Below, one piece after another: positions 26,323 through 35,282 of a DNA stretch of 64,000 nucleotides. The DNA lies in contig NZ_CP109430.1 of assembly GCF_036250735.1 (NCBI RefSeq), positions 9,052,001 through 9,116,000 on the forward strand, given 5' to 3'. Made by a program: the position numbers and the translations under genes. The stretch comes from Streptosporangium sp. NBC_01495. GTDB taxonomy: Bacteria; Actinomycetota; Actinomycetes; Streptosporangiales; Streptosporangiaceae. Every line of letters begins with the position of its first letter. Position 1 is the first letter of the stretch. The notes under the pieces are model-generated. The model was not told the DNA's origin and ran no database searches. It saw only the letters and a program-made list of their open reading frames with translations.

Positions 26323-26356
26323 TGCTACCAGAATGGTTACCGTCCATCTGGTAGCA
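26323..26356. promoter_or_regulatory. HxlR operator
   Basis: TGCTACCAGA-N14-TCTGGTAGCA, a perfect 10-bp inverted repeat midway between the divergent HxlR and MFS genes. Confidence 0.7.
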
Positions 26357-26386
26357 AGATGAAACCAATCTTCGGGAGGACGCCGA

Positions 26387-27625
26387 GTGGCCAGTAACGA
26401 CGAGACCACGACACCGCTGATCGCGGGCGCGAACGAGGGGACTCCCAGCCTCGCGCTACCCCGAGGCATCACCCTGCTCTTCGCCGTCGCCTGTGGAACC
26501 GCGGTGGCCAACGTCTACTTCGCGCAGCCCCTCCTGGTGACACTGGGCCGTGACTTCGCGATCAGCCCGGCGACACTCGGTGCCGTCGTCACCCTCACAC
26601 AACTTGGTTACGGGCTGGGACTCTTCTTCATCGTGCCGCTGGGCGACCTGGTCAACCGCAGGCGCCTGATCATGATGCAACTGCTTCTGCTCGCGGCGGC
26701 GCTGACGGTGGTTGGCACCGCCACCGTCACGGCGCTCCTGCTTGCGGGTATGGCCGCCGTGGGACTCCTCGCGGTGGTGACCCAGACGTTGGTGGCCTTC
26801 GCCGCTTCGCTCGCCCCACCGGCGCAACGCGGACGCGTCGTCGGCCTCGTGACCAGCGGTGTGGTCACCGGCATCCTGCTTGCCCGTACGGTATCCGGTC
26901 TCCTGGCCGACCTCGCCGGCTGGCGCTCCGTCTACCTCGCCTCGGCGGCCCTCACCTGCGCGCTCGCTCTGGCACTGCACCATGCCCTGCCGCCCCGCCA
27001 CACCGCCGCACCGTCCATGCGCTACGGGCAGCTCTTGCGCTCCACGATCACCCTGTTCGCACAGGAGCGCCTCCTTCGGCTCCGTGCCCTGCTCGCGCTG
27101 CTCATCTTCGCCGCCTTCAGCACTCTGTGGAGCTGTGTCGCGCTGCCGTTGAGCGCGCCTCCGCTGTCTCTGTCCCACACGGCAATCGGCGCGTTCGGAC
27201 TGGCGGGAGCCGCGGGCGCCCTGGCTGCGACCGCGGCCGGCCGCCTCAACGATCGCGGGCTCTCCCAGCGGACCACCGGCATCGGCCTGGCCCTGCTCGT
27301 CGCCTCGTGGCTGCCACTGACCTTCGCCCGACAGTCACTATGGGCACTGGTGGTCGGCGTGATCGTCCTCGACCTCGCCGTGCAGGCGGTCCACGTCACC
27401 AACCAGAGTCTGATTTACACACTTCGCCCGGACGCGGGCAGCCGACTGATCGGCGGTTACATGGTCTTCTACTCGCTCGGCAGTGCCTTCGGAGCCATCG
27501 CCTCGACCGCTCTCTATGCGGTGGCCGGCTGGGGTGCCGTGTGCGCGCTGGGGGCCGCGATCAGCTGTCTCGCGCTTCTGTTGTGGGCGGGCACCCGGCC
27601 CTGTACCCCGGCCGCTGCCGACTGA
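26387..27625 (+). CDS. MFS transporter (drug/metabolite exporter)
   Basis: 412 residues with 12 predicted membrane helices. The first helix pair contains AVANVYFAQPLLVTLG; the loop after helix 2 carries the MFS motif (GDLVNRRRLI). It resembles YnfM/arabinose-efflux-like exporters. Start GTG 26387. Under control of the divergent HxlR regulator. Inside a transposon, it would act as mobile efflux cargo; the substrate is unknown. Confidence 0.85.
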   Translation: MASNDETTTPLIAGANEGTPSLALPRGITLLFAVACGTAVANVYFAQPLLVTLGRDFAISPATLGAVVTLTQLGYGLGLFFIVPLGDLVNRRRLIMMQLLLLAAALTVVGTATVTALLLAGMAAVGLLAVVTQTLVAFAASLAPPAQRGRVVGLVTSGVVTGILLARTVSGLLADLAGWRSVYLASAALTCALALALHHALPPRHTAAPSMRYGQLLRSTITLFAQERLLRLRALLALLIFAAFSTLWSCVALPLSAPPLSLSHTAIGAFGLAGAAGALAATAAGRLNDRGLSQRTTGIGLALLVASWLPLTFARQSLWALVVGVIVLDLAVQAVHVTNQSLIYTLRPDAGSRLIGGYMVFYSLGSAFGAIASTALYAVAGWGAVCALGAAISCLALLLWAGTRPCTPAAAD

Positions 27626-27721
27626 ACAGGCCAGCCGTGGCCCCCGGTGGTATGCATCATCGGTGCCGCCGAGGACGCCCCCTCCCCCTACCACCGACAT
27701 GCCTGAACCGAGGACTCCACG

Positions 27722-28531
27722 TTGATCACCTACGCTGCTGCGCTCGACGTGCCACGCCACGTGGTGACGTACCTCGCCCGTCTGCTCGCGGCCCACCGCC
27801 GGCGGCTCGGAACGCCCAGGGGTTCCCGGGCCCTGGGGCCGTTCCGGCAGGCAGTACTGGTGCTGCGCTGGTTTCGCGAACGTGGCTGCGTCCACTGCCT
27901 TGCCCGCGACGCGGGCATCTCCCAGGCCACCGGCTACCGCTATCTCCACGAAGGCATCGATGTGCTCGCCGACCAGGCCCTGGACCTGTACGAAGTCCTG
28001 GACCGCTGTCGGCGTGAGGGGATGACACACGTCGTGCTGGATGGCACGCTGATCACCTCGGATCGCCTCGCCGGCACGCGGGAAAATGGCAACGACTTGT
28101 GGTTCAGCCAGAAGCACAAGGCATTCGGCGGCAACGTGCAGTTCCTCTCCGCCCCAGACGGCACCCCGCTGTGGGTCTCCGACGTCGAGCCCGGCTCCAC
28201 CCCTGACATCACCGCCGCGCGCATCCACGCGCTGCCCGCCCTGTACAAGGCAGCGGCAGACGGCATGCCAACCCTGGCCGACAAGGGATACATCGGCGCG
28301 GGCATCGGCATCCATATCCCCGTCCGTCGCCCGAAGGGCCAGTCCGAGAGAGCACTCCACGTCGATACCCGTACGTTCAACTCTCTGCTGAGGCGCATGC
28401 GCGCACTAGGTGAGCGCGCCGCCGCCGAGCTCAAGCAACGGTGGCGCACCCTGCAGCACGTCACCCTCAGCCCCAGCCGGATCGGAGACATTGCCCGCGC
28501 GGCCCTGGTTCTCAACCGGATCTGGAAGTAG
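27722..28531 (+). CDS. IS5-like DDE transposase (DDE_Tnp_4 type)
   Basis: 269 residues, TTG start. An N-terminal helix-turn-helix segment (ARDAGISQATGYRYLHEGID) precedes the nuclease core: first Asp in HVVLDGTLI, second Asp in LADKGYIG, and the C-terminal Glu in the RAAAELKQRW helix. The stop lies 18 bp inside the right terminal repeat, as expected. Full length for the type. Confidence 0.88.
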   Translation: MITYAAALDVPRHVVTYLARLLAAHRRRLGTPRGSRALGPFRQAVLVLRWFRERGCVHCLARDAGISQATGYRYLHEGIDVLADQALDLYEVLDRCRREGMTHVVLDGTLITSDRLAGTRENGNDLWFSQKHKAFGGNVQFLSAPDGTPLWVSDVEPGSTPDITAARIHALPALYKAAADGMPTLADKGYIGAGIGIHIPVRRPKGQSERALHVDTRTFNSLLRRMRALGERAAAELKQRWRTLQHVTLSPSRIGDIARAALVLNRIWK

Positions 28532-28552
28532 CACCGTTGAGAAAACCTCAGT

Positions 28553-29100
28553 GGTGTCTGGCTTTCGCGCGAGGGCTCGACGAGGCCGAAGCGCTTCGGC
28601 GCATAGGTGCCGGCAAAAGGAGTATCCGGCTGCTCACCTGTAGGGAGCTGATAGATGAGGGGGTGTTCCCCGGCACGGTCCTGGCCGAGCGTCTAAAGGA
28701 TTGGACGGTACTCATCGAGCCGCATGGCTGGCAGGCATCGGAGCCTGGTGTTCTACGAGCCCTGTCGGCTGGAACGAAGGCTGTGACGGTCATGCGGCAG
28801 GACCACTCTGCCCATCTTTTTGAGTACGCCGTTGATGGGGAGATGGTGACTTCCTTCGACCCGATGATTCCCGCATGGCGGTATGGGAGTGACCCGGACC
28901 GTCTTGTGGACGCTATGCGGGCCGTGGGCTTCGATCCCGGATATGCGCCGGGAGACGGGGACGAGAACGAAGAGGAAATCTTCGATCATCCGACGGTGGA
29001 CGGTGCTCTGTTGCTCGCGTTTCGTCTGACCGGCGTCATCCTGACTCAGGATGTCTTGAACAGGTCGCTGCTGGGCGGTGTTGTCGACTCGCGTGCCTGA
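28553..29100 (+). pseudogene. DUF6461 gene, 3' part after transposon
   Basis: Carries nearly the whole DUF6461 domain: WCLAFARGLDEAEALRRIGA, DWTVLIEPHGWQAS, LSAGTKAVTVMRQDHSAHLF, YAVDGEMVTSFDP, then RYGSDPDRL and a helical end LTQDVLNRSLLG. The first 20 codons are 3 kb away. DUF6461 proteins are common orphan or immunity-like cargo in actinomycetes. It might still be expressed from inside the transposon without its natural start. Confidence 0.82.
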
Positions 29101-29186
29101 TACGGCAGCGTGCCGATGGTCGGCGCGTTGATTGGTTACGGCGGGCGCGCGGGTCGGGAATCCATCCCTGACCTGGGCCTTGAATG

Positions 29187-29365
29187 TGGAGCGGGTGACG
29201 GGAATCGAACCCGCGCTGTCAGCTTGGGAATCATCTACTGATCTTGCCATCCTGAGCAGGGAAAACATGGGTGCAGGTCAGGGTGGGGCGAGTCCCCGTG
29301 AGTCCCCCTGAGTCCCCCTGAGTGACCGTGGTTCCCCGCCTGTTCTGGCACGGATCTGGCGCGGG
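29187..29365 (-). repeat. tRNA-Gly(CCC) attachment site copy 4 plus spacer
   Basis: Core 29187-29230 is a perfect copy. In the spacer the 10-bp unit GAGTCCCCCT is repeated (29300-29325), a small expansion absent from the other copies. A GGGCCTT-type terminator half precedes the core. Confidence 0.85.
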
Positions 29366-29457
29366 AAACTCACTCGTCGTCCATCGCTTGGCGGCAGTCC
29401 GGTTGCGATGCCTCTAACAACCGATCTTGTCGGTGGCGGAGCCTATGCTTCCCGCCC

Positions 29458-30000
29458 ATGAGCGCAGATGAGACTCCGGTCATCCACGTCAAGCAGCTGG
29501 ACGTGGAGGTGGATTACCATCAGGCCTACCTCATGGACGAGGGGCGCAGCGTGGGCGGGTTCGATTTCGACAACGCGCCAAGCCCTCCTGTGGGGATCAT
29601 CCGAGTGGAGACGGGCAGTGCCCTCCTGACTGTGGGCCCTCAGTGGGCAACGGTGAAGTTCACGGTGGCTGTCGCCGATCGGGATCCGGGTGCTGACCTC
29701 GATGGCTACGAAGACATCGTCGAGATCAGCTACGAGTCCCCATCGGGTCGGCTTTCCCTGGAGGAGTGGGGAGGGGGGAGAGCCCATACTCTTCCTCCGC
29801 TGCCCGCCGGTCCCGGAACATATCGATTGCGATACCACGCCAGAGGAATGGATGAAGAAAGCTTGACTGCAATAGCTGAGCACTACTTCCTGCAGATCTG
29901 GCCTGAGCCGCCATGTGACCCTGCCGTGCTCAAATCCACGAGTTCAACCTTTCGATACTGGCTGAACTCTGAACGATCTAGGCAAGCTGGCGCGGAATAG
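29458..30000 (+). CDS. hypothetical protein
   Basis: 180 residues from ATG 29458. Beta-rich character: VHVKQLDVEVDYHQAYLMDE, TGSALLTVGPQWATVKFTVA, and a conserved-looking end (YRLRYHARGMDEE ... EHYFLQIWPEPP). Actinobacterial proteins with this RYHARGMD/LQIWP end are widespread but unnamed. Cargo of attachment site 4. Confidence 0.6.
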   Translation: MSADETPVIHVKQLDVEVDYHQAYLMDEGRSVGGFDFDNAPSPPVGIIRVETGSALLTVGPQWATVKFTVAVADRDPGADLDGYEDIVEISYESPSGRLSLEEWGGGRAHTLPPLPAGPGTYRLRYHARGMDEESLTAIAEHYFLQIWPEPPCDPAVLKSTSSTFRYWLNSERSRQAGAE

Positions 30001-30015
30001 AGCGATCTGCATTAT

Positions 30016-30152
30016 CAGCTTGGGAAGTCTCTAACGCTCCGGACCCCCGAGCTGGGAAGCACTGACCTGTGAAGGAGCGCTCCGAGTGCCCGTGATTTCC
30101 CGCGAGTCTCCCCTGTTCACCCTCCTGACGGGCACGCAACGGGCACGGCAGA
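30016..30152 (-). repeat. attachment spacer with partial core
   Basis: Starts in the core end (CAGCTTGGGAAG) and continues with a spacer variant most like copy 5 (GACGGGCACGCAACGGGCACG). Most of the tRNA core is missing. Confidence 0.6.
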
Positions 30153-30354
30153 CGCCCAACCCAAACCGCATTAGCAGCTCTGATTTTGCCCGTTCAGATT
30201 GGTTCTACCTGGACCAGCTGGTATGGCTGGTCCCTCCGGAATGGGCGTGAACGGAGCTGGATTGCAACTACAACTGCAACTAGGGAGTAGGCACTACGGG
30301 CGGCTTGACTTCAATGACACGTGCCGTTCCGGCGGGTCGAGGCCCTGGGGTAGA

Positions 30355-30678
30355 TTAGTCGACGGAGGAGAAAATCCAGCAAACGAGAAGTGCCATCAGG
30401 ATCACGCTGGCGATAAAGATCCCCAATACGATCCCGAAGAATCTGCCACCAGGTCCCTGAAACCTCAGGAAGGCTCCGACGAGAGCCCCAAGCGCAGGCA
30501 ATCCGACCAATATCAGTGCCGGAATAAACGCCGGAGTGATCGGTTGCCGCAGCCCTGACTCACTTATCTCAACCACGACGCTGATCGGCATGACCATAAG
30601 GACTGAGCTGAACAAGATGAGGATGAAGGCTAAAGGCTTATAATTTTGCTCGTTCGGATTTGAGGAGTTGATAGTCAT
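30355..30678 (-). CDS. small three-TM membrane protein
   Basis: 107 residues, three hydrophobic segments (PLAFILILFSSVLMVMPISV; FIPALILVGLPALGALVGAF; FFGIVLGIFIASVILMALLV). Lower GC than neighbours (Asn, Ile and Lys codons with A/T), pointing to a separate origin. Function unknown. Confidence 0.65.
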   Translation of the reverse strand: MTINSSNPNEQNYKPLAFILILFSSVLMVMPISVVVEISESGLRQPITPAFIPALILVGLPALGALVGAFLRFQGPGGRFFGIVLGIFIASVILMALLVCWIFSSVD

Positions 30679-30758
30679 AGTGGATGAATGCTGGCATCGC
30701 TGTGGTAAAGCGTCAAGATGGGCAGCTGTTGGAGTTGAGGTGAGCGATAGGAGAAAAT

Positions 30759-30778
30759 CTGCGCTGTCAGCTTGGGAA
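30759..30778 (-). repeat. short attachment-core remnant
   Basis: CTGCGCTGTCAGCTTGGGAA, the last 20 bp of the core with one change (C for C-C step lost before it). The rest is not recognisable. Confidence 0.5.
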
Positions 30779-30864
30779 GTGCATCAAGTACGTCTGGTAG
30801 GGCTGCTGGTCTCTGGGCTTCGGGTCAGTAGTGAGTGACCATGGTTGACCCCTCGTCACCCTGG

Positions 30865-31180
30865 TTAATAGCCCGACGAGCGAAGCTCTTTCAGTTGCTG
30901 GCGGAGCGCGTCACGTTCGGCGATCAGCTTCTCTACGTCATCCAGGGTGAAGAGCGTTTTGGAAGGGCCGTTTACGGTCCAGCCCTGTCGTCCGGGTTCC
31001 CAGAAGATCTCGACTTCGATGCCTTCGTGGGGGTCTCCGCCCGCTGTGGCGTCTTGGGCGGTCGTGACATTGACCTCTTCCACACGGAGGTACCAATCCC
31101 CGGCATTGACGTCGATCACGACGGGGGTTTCGTCGGGTAAGCCGGTGAGGTAGTCGAGGAGCTGGCGGACGGTGAGCATA
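30865..31180 (-). CDS. hypothetical protein, DUF6225-like
   Basis: 104 residues from ATG 31180. LTVRQLLDYLTGLPDETPVV followed by IDVNAGDWYLRVEEVNVTTA resembles DUF6225-type proteins by eye, then a C-terminal coiled coil (VEKLIAERDALRQQLKEL). The frame is open through R module 2 upstream, but substitutions among R copies are not of coding type, so the start is at 31180. Function unknown. Confidence 0.55.
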
Positions 31181-31197
31181 GGCGCAGAGTGGCATGG

Positions 31198-31497
31198 ATT
31201 GCGCACCTGCACACACCTCGCCCGCCGGATCTTCCCGTCTGCCTCGTCCCACCCCGGAGGGGCAACAGCTCGGGGACGGAGGATCAAGGCCGTCTTCGCG
31301 GGTACGTCAGCTGGTAGGCGTTCCTCGGTCATGGGATGCGAACGGTCACGGACTGCCTTGATCCGGAGGAGTCGAGCTGCTGGGCTTACCTGGGACGTGG
31401 CAGACGGGAAGATCCGGCCCCACCTCAACCATCTACAACTCTTCGGTCTTGCAATTCGATCATCCCGGAGCCGAAGCACCCTCGCCGGAGGCAGAAT
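31198..31497. repeat. R module, copy 2 (about 300 bp)
   Basis: The most complete copy, including AACAGCTCGGGGACGGAGG, which copy 1 lacks. It lies 18 bp upstream of the leftward DUF6225-like gene; the rightward STAS gene starts 38 bp beyond its other end. Confidence 0.8.
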
Positions 31498-31535
31498 GAG
31501 GCAGCAGCGGGTGGGGACAGAAAGGCGGGGGCGCC

Positions 31536-31907
31536 ATGCCGAGTAAGAAACCTGGAACCACGCTGGAGTTGGGGCACCACGGTGAGTGCACCGTTCTGCA
31601 TGTGAAGGGTGGGCTCACTCGGGACGCTGCTCCAGCAATGCTCCTCCAAGGCGAGATAGTGAGTCTGAAAGTGGATGGTCCTCCGCGCTTGGTTTTGGAC
31701 CTGGGGGGAGTTACTGCCTGGGATGACGATGGGGTCGGGGCCGTCATCGGTGCGGCGAAGCGGGTCATGACGGCTAGCGGGAGGCTGCTTATTGCGGCGA
31801 CTCCGGTTGATCTCAGGGAGCGTTTTCGGCGGGGGAGATTGGACCAGCGGTTGGAGTTTCGCGAGACCGTTGAGCAGGCCGTGAACGAGTTCGGCGGTTT
31901 TAAGTAG
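31536..31907 (+). CDS. STAS-domain protein (anti-sigma antagonist type)
   Basis: 123 residues: TVLHVKGGLTRDAAPAMLLQ, then VLDLGGVTAWDDDGVGAVIG. In antagonists such as SpoIIAA the phosphorylated Ser lies in a DSSG/DSTG motif; here the site reads DDDG. If the alignment is right the protein cannot be phosphorylated there and may imitate the phosphorylated (inactive) state. No RsbW-type gene adjoins. Array cargo between R module 2 and an integrase remnant. Confidence 0.75.
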   Translation: MPSKKPGTTLELGHHGECTVLHVKGGLTRDAAPAMLLQGEIVSLKVDGPPRLVLDLGGVTAWDDDGVGAVIGAAKRVMTASGRLLIAATPVDLRERFRRGRLDQRLEFRETVEQAVNEFGGFK

Positions 31908-32022
31908 GCGGCGGTGTGCCGGTGGTCGGCGCGGTGTTGGGCGCCGCGCGGGTCACTACGGCGATGCCCCGCGCGGCGCTCGCGCCGTGACTGGCCCCAG
32001 GCCGCCTGCGCGGCGCGGGGCC
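31908..32022. repeat. Q repeat, copy 1
   Basis: The GCGATGCCCCGCGCGGCGCT / CGCGCCGTGACTGGCCCC block recurs at 38037-38140 and, diverged, around 34715-34770. It abuts integrase fragments in two of three places, so it is probably part of the lost element. Confidence 0.5.
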
Positions 32023-32153
32023 GCTCGACCACGCGGGCCGCGCTGATCTATATGCACACCGAAAACGGGCGGGATCAGATGATCGCCGACGGCATGGGAA
32101 AGCTCGCCGAAGCCGCTCTCAAGAAAGAAGATCCATCGGGATCGGGCACGTAA
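32023..32153 (+). pseudogene. tyrosine integrase, C-terminal fragment
   Basis: STTRAALIYMHTENGRDQMI and ADGMGKLAEAALKKE are the catalytic-Tyr helix and tail of a phage-type integrase. The rest is replaced by the Q repeat. The stop is 80 bp before attachment core 5, the normal int-att spacing. Confidence 0.75.
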
Positions 32154-32189
32154 CGGGCACGGAAGATCGAAAGCGCTCCGAAAACAACG

Positions 32190-32228
32190 AAGGCCCCGGC
32201 CGGGATTTGCATCCTGACCTGGGCCTTT
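32190..32228 (+). terminator. terminator between integrase end and attachment site
   Basis: AAGGCCC and GGGCCTT arms with T residues after. Variants of the same hairpin precede att copies 3, 4 and 6. Confidence 0.6.
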
Positions 32229-32233
32229 GAGTG

Positions 32234-32390
32234 TGGAGCGGGTGACGGGAATCGAACCCGCGCTGTCAGCTTGGGAAGTCTCTAGCAATCTTTGCGCCTG
32301 AGCTGGGGAAACGCTGACCTGCGGGGAGCGGTCCGATTCCTCGTGAGTCTCCCCTGTTCCCTCTGCTGACGGGCACGCAACGGGCACGTC
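32234..32390 (-). repeat. tRNA-Gly(CCC) attachment site copy 5 plus spacer
   Basis: Core 32234-32277 is perfect. The spacer is a divergent type (GACGGGCACGCAACGGGCACG) shared with 30016-30152, showing at least two lineages of element. Confidence 0.85.
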
Positions 32391-32624
32391 GTGGGGGTGG
32401 CGGCTGCTTCCCTATCAGGACTATCCCGGCGGTGATCGGCGGTGATCGGCGGTTCGCGACTTGGGCGTGAACATGAGCGGTCGTAAGGGACTATTCACCG
32501 CAGGCGCGCCCAGAAGTCCGCTGCGGAACCGATGGAACTCCGAGGCGCTGGATCGCGTCGCGGGCAACCTTCTCGCGCCCCGGCGGCGTAGAACGGGTGA
32601 CTGTCGTTTGAGGGAGGCCTGTGA

Positions 32625-33128
32625 ATGGCGGATCGGTCGGAGTACGACGCGTTCGTTGCGGCGGTGTGGCATCGGTTGCTCCGCACCGCCTACCTGCTGA
32701 CCAGGGACTGGGCGGTGGCCGAGGACTTGGTGCAGACGGCGCTGATGAAGGCGTGGCTGGCCTGGCCGCGTTTGGGGAACGAACGCGAGGCGTACGTCCG
32801 CAAAATCATCGTCAATGTGCACGTGTCGTGGTGGCGGCGGCGCTGGAGACAGGTGGAGGTCACGACCGGATCGCCGCCTGACCGGACACAGGCGGCCGAC
32901 GACATGGGACAGGCCGATGAGCGCGAACTCGTCTGGCAGGTGCTCGGACGGCTGCCCGCCCGGCAGCGAGCCGTGGTGGTGCTGCGGTTCTTCGAGGACA
33001 TGACCGAGGCCCAGGCCGCCGAGACGCTGGGGTGCAGCGTAGGGACGGTCAAAAGCCAGACCAGTAAGGCGCTGGCCAAGCTGCGGGTCGACGACTCGTT
33101 CGCGTCCACGTTCGTGAGAAGGGGGTAA
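32625..33128 (+). CDS. SigE-family ECF sigma factor
   Basis: 167 residues. Region 2: YDAFVAAVWHRLLRTAYLLT RDWAVAEDLVQTALMKAW; region 4: LPARQRAVVVLRFFEDMTEA QAAETLGCSVGTVKSQ (each in two blocks). This is the short SigE-family type common in actinomycetes. GGGAGG precedes ATG 32625. The partner membrane gene starts 5 bp after the stop. Confidence 0.9.
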   Translation: MADRSEYDAFVAAVWHRLLRTAYLLTRDWAVAEDLVQTALMKAWLAWPRLGNEREAYVRKIIVNVHVSWWRRRWRQVEVTTGSPPDRTQAADDMGQADERELVWQVLGRLPARQRAVVVLRFFEDMTEAQAAETLGCSVGTVKSQTSKALAKLRVDDSFASTFVRRG

Positions 33129-33133
33129 GCCTT

Positions 33134-34183
33134 ATGCCCATCAACCGGCGAGATCTCCATGACCTTCTGGAGGAGCGCAGCCGTCCCGCGGTCGAGCGCC
33201 CGATTCCGTGGGAGTCGCTGCGGACACGGGTGCGTGGCGTCCGGCGCCGCCGTTTCACCGCCGTCACCGCCGGAGCCGTCGCCGTCGCAGGCTTCGCGGC
33301 TGTGGCGGTCGTGGCGGCGGGGAGCCTGCTGAACCTGCGTGGGCCTGACGAGGACGGCCAGGTCACCGCGTCCGTCGCCGGCCAGATCCCGGCTCAGTTC
33401 CAGGAGGCGGACGGGACGGTCTACCGCAGGGTCGCCACGGCGACGCTCGACGCCCCCCGCAAGAAGTCGGTGACGTTCGACGTGGAGATGCGCGGCAAGC
33501 CTTTGGCCGTCCTGGCGGACTGCCCGACGGAGTCGATGTTCATGATGCCGCACGTGACCGTACGGGTGCCGGGCGTCTCCAAGGTGTTCACCCTGTCGCC
33601 CATGCCCTCCCTGTCGGCCGGATGCCAGAGCAACAGGCCGGTCGATGTGATGCCGCTCCCGGCCGGGACGCGTCGGGCGACGTTCACCGTCGAAGCACCC
33701 AAGGGGTTCGAGAACGTCGCTCCGCACGAGCGCCTGGAGAGATGGCGGTTCGGCGTCTATGAGTGGACGCCTCCCGCCACGATGAAGGCCGCATCGCCAC
33801 CGGCCGAGCCGCCCGCGGCTTTCGGAGGGCGGCCACCCGAGTTCAACCTGATCACGAAGAAGAGCGACACCTGGCCGGCCGCCCGCGAAGTAACGATCAC
33901 CGTGCCGAACACGGGCAGGCCGCTGGCCTTCATGGCGTACTGCGGAGGCGACATCGCCGGCCGCCTCACCAGTGAGGTTCGGGTGAACGGCCGCCTGATC
34001 AAGGGCTTCCTCGACTGCCCTGCCGCGCCCACCAACCGAGGGGGCGCATACACCGACTTGGGCGGGCCGAAGCCGCGCAGCCAGAAGACGGTGACCATCC
34101 AGGTCCGGCTGGTGGCGAAGATTCCTGAGTATCGGCAGCGGCCGGGGACGCTGACGGTAGCCGTCTACGAGAGGCCCAGGTGA
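33134..34183 (+). CDS. single-TM membrane protein, ECF partner
   Basis: 349 residues: cytoplasmic 45 residues (RRDLHDLLEERSRPAVERP), one helix (AGAVAVAGFAAVAVVAAGSL, about 50-70), then a long extracellular region with beta-type segments (VTITVPNTGRPLAFMAYCGG). Two similar halves may exist (KKSVTFDVEMRGKPLAVLAD; REVTITVPNTGRPLAFMAYC), suggesting a duplicated domain. By position a sigma-factor regulator. Confidence 0.7.
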   Translation: MPINRRDLHDLLEERSRPAVERPIPWESLRTRVRGVRRRRFTAVTAGAVAVAGFAAVAVVAAGSLLNLRGPDEDGQVTASVAGQIPAQFQEADGTVYRRVATATLDAPRKKSVTFDVEMRGKPLAVLADCPTESMFMMPHVTVRVPGVSKVFTLSPMPSLSAGCQSNRPVDVMPLPAGTRRATFTVEAPKGFENVAPHERLERWRFGVYEWTPPATMKAASPPAEPPAAFGGRPPEFNLITKKSDTWPAAREVTITVPNTGRPLAFMAYCGGDIAGRLTSEVRVNGRLIKGFLDCPAAPTNRGGAYTDLGGPKPRSQKTVTIQVRLVAKIPEYRQRPGTLTVAVYERPR

Positions 34184-34385
34184 GCTCGGACCCGGCCAGG
34201 TAGCAGCAGCGCGGGCACGACCGCGAGCGCCGTGAACGCCGATGCCCAGACGAAGGTGTGGGTGAACGCGGCATCGGCACTGGCCGGCTCGCGCTGCAGG
34301 ATCACGGCCACGTCGGTGCCGAACGAGCCGCTGACCATGACGACCATGTTGACCACGCTCAGTCCTGCCCCGCGCACGACGAACG
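34165..34385 (-). pseudogene. MFS (DHA2) transporter, C-terminal fragment
   Basis: VAVILQREPASADAAFTHTF then VWASAFTALAVVPALLLPGR is the end of a 14-TM DHA2 exporter. The other 85 percent is absent. Overlaps the 3' end of the anti-sigma-like gene by 19 bp. Confidence 0.65.
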
Positions 34386-34794
34386 GCGGCCGGTCGAAGA
34401 TCCGTTTGATGGCGTCCTTGTAAGGGCAGGCCTGGACGTCTGCGGAGACAGTTCCTTGCATGGTGTGGGGCCAGGCCGAAGCCAGTGCCTTCTGTGCCTC
34501 GGGCGATAAAGACGCTCACTTCTTCTCGTGTCGCGATGCCTGCGGTGCTCAACCGCGTTTACCGGTGAGCCAGGGTGAGGAACGAACCCTGGATCTTCGA
34601 TCACCCCCGGCCGCAGCAGACCTCAGCCATGATGGGGCGATCGTCGAGCTGCATGTGGGCGGTGGCGCGACCCAAGGCCGGCGAAGGGCGTAGGTACGGC
34701 GCAGCGCGCGTACGGCGACGGCCCGGAGTCCTGCCGCACGTCGGGACCGGCCCCCAGGCCGCATGCCCGGCGTGCGCCGCAGGCGCAGCGCCGC

Positions 34795-35282
34795 CGCCTT
34801 GATGCCCGGACGGTCCGGGTCGTGGCCTCCACCACCGAACTCAAGGACGGATCGGTAACTGTCGGCCTGCCCAAGTCCGTGGCCGGTACGCGCACGATCG
34901 CTCTTCCCGAGGTGGTGGTCTCGGAGCTTCGCGCGCACCTCGACAAGTACACCGAAGAGCATGACGAGGCGTTCGTCTTTCTCGGCGCGAAGGGCGCGAT
35001 GCTGCGGCGGCCGGCCTTCAGCCGGATCTGGGCCAGGGCTCTGAAGGAGGCGAACCTCTCGGGCGTCCACTTCCACGATCTTCGCCATACGGGCAACACG
35101 TTCGCCTCGCAGTCGGGTGCGACGCTGCGGGAGTTGATAAACCGGATGGGCACTCGACCACGCGGGCCGCGCTGATCTGTCTGCACATCGAGAACGGGCG
35201 AGACCAGATGATCGCCGACGGCATGGGAAAGCTCGCCGAAGCCGCTCTCAAGAAAGAAGATCCATCGGGATCGGGCACGTAA
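34795..35282 (+). pseudogene. tyrosine integrase, truncated and frameshifted
   Basis: C-terminal catalytic domain from RRLDARTVRVVASTTELKDG through SVAGTRTIALPEVVVSELRA and the HxxR box (HFHDLRHTGNTFA). Near 35149 one base is missing: ATGGGCACTC would need ATGGGGCACTC to read MGHSTTRAAL. The following frame ends in the same tail as the fragment at 32023. The N-terminal arm-binding and core-binding parts are lost beyond a Q-like repeat. Confidence 0.8.

Larger units (their letters stand above)
25496..28549 (+). mobile_element. IS5-like transposon carrying MFS exporter and regulator (3054 bp)
   Basis: The left end GAGGTTTTCTCACCGATG and right-end complement GAGGTTTTCTCAACGGTG form terminal repeats; AGT is duplicated at 25493-25495 and 28550-28552. 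Inside are an HxlR regulator, an MFS transporter and a DDE transposase. No second left end lies near the transposase, so the passengers are part of the unit. Confidence 0.82.

Noticed and set aside
30865..31479. Longer leftward protein including R module 2 as N-terminal domain
   Set aside because: The frame is also open in copy 3, but differences between copies change amino acids freely and copy 1 is out of frame with its gene.
32690..34552. Minus-strand open frame of 620 codons opposite the SigE and partner genes
   Set aside because: No domain; low-complexity Arg/Pro/Gly composition typical of an antisense frame.
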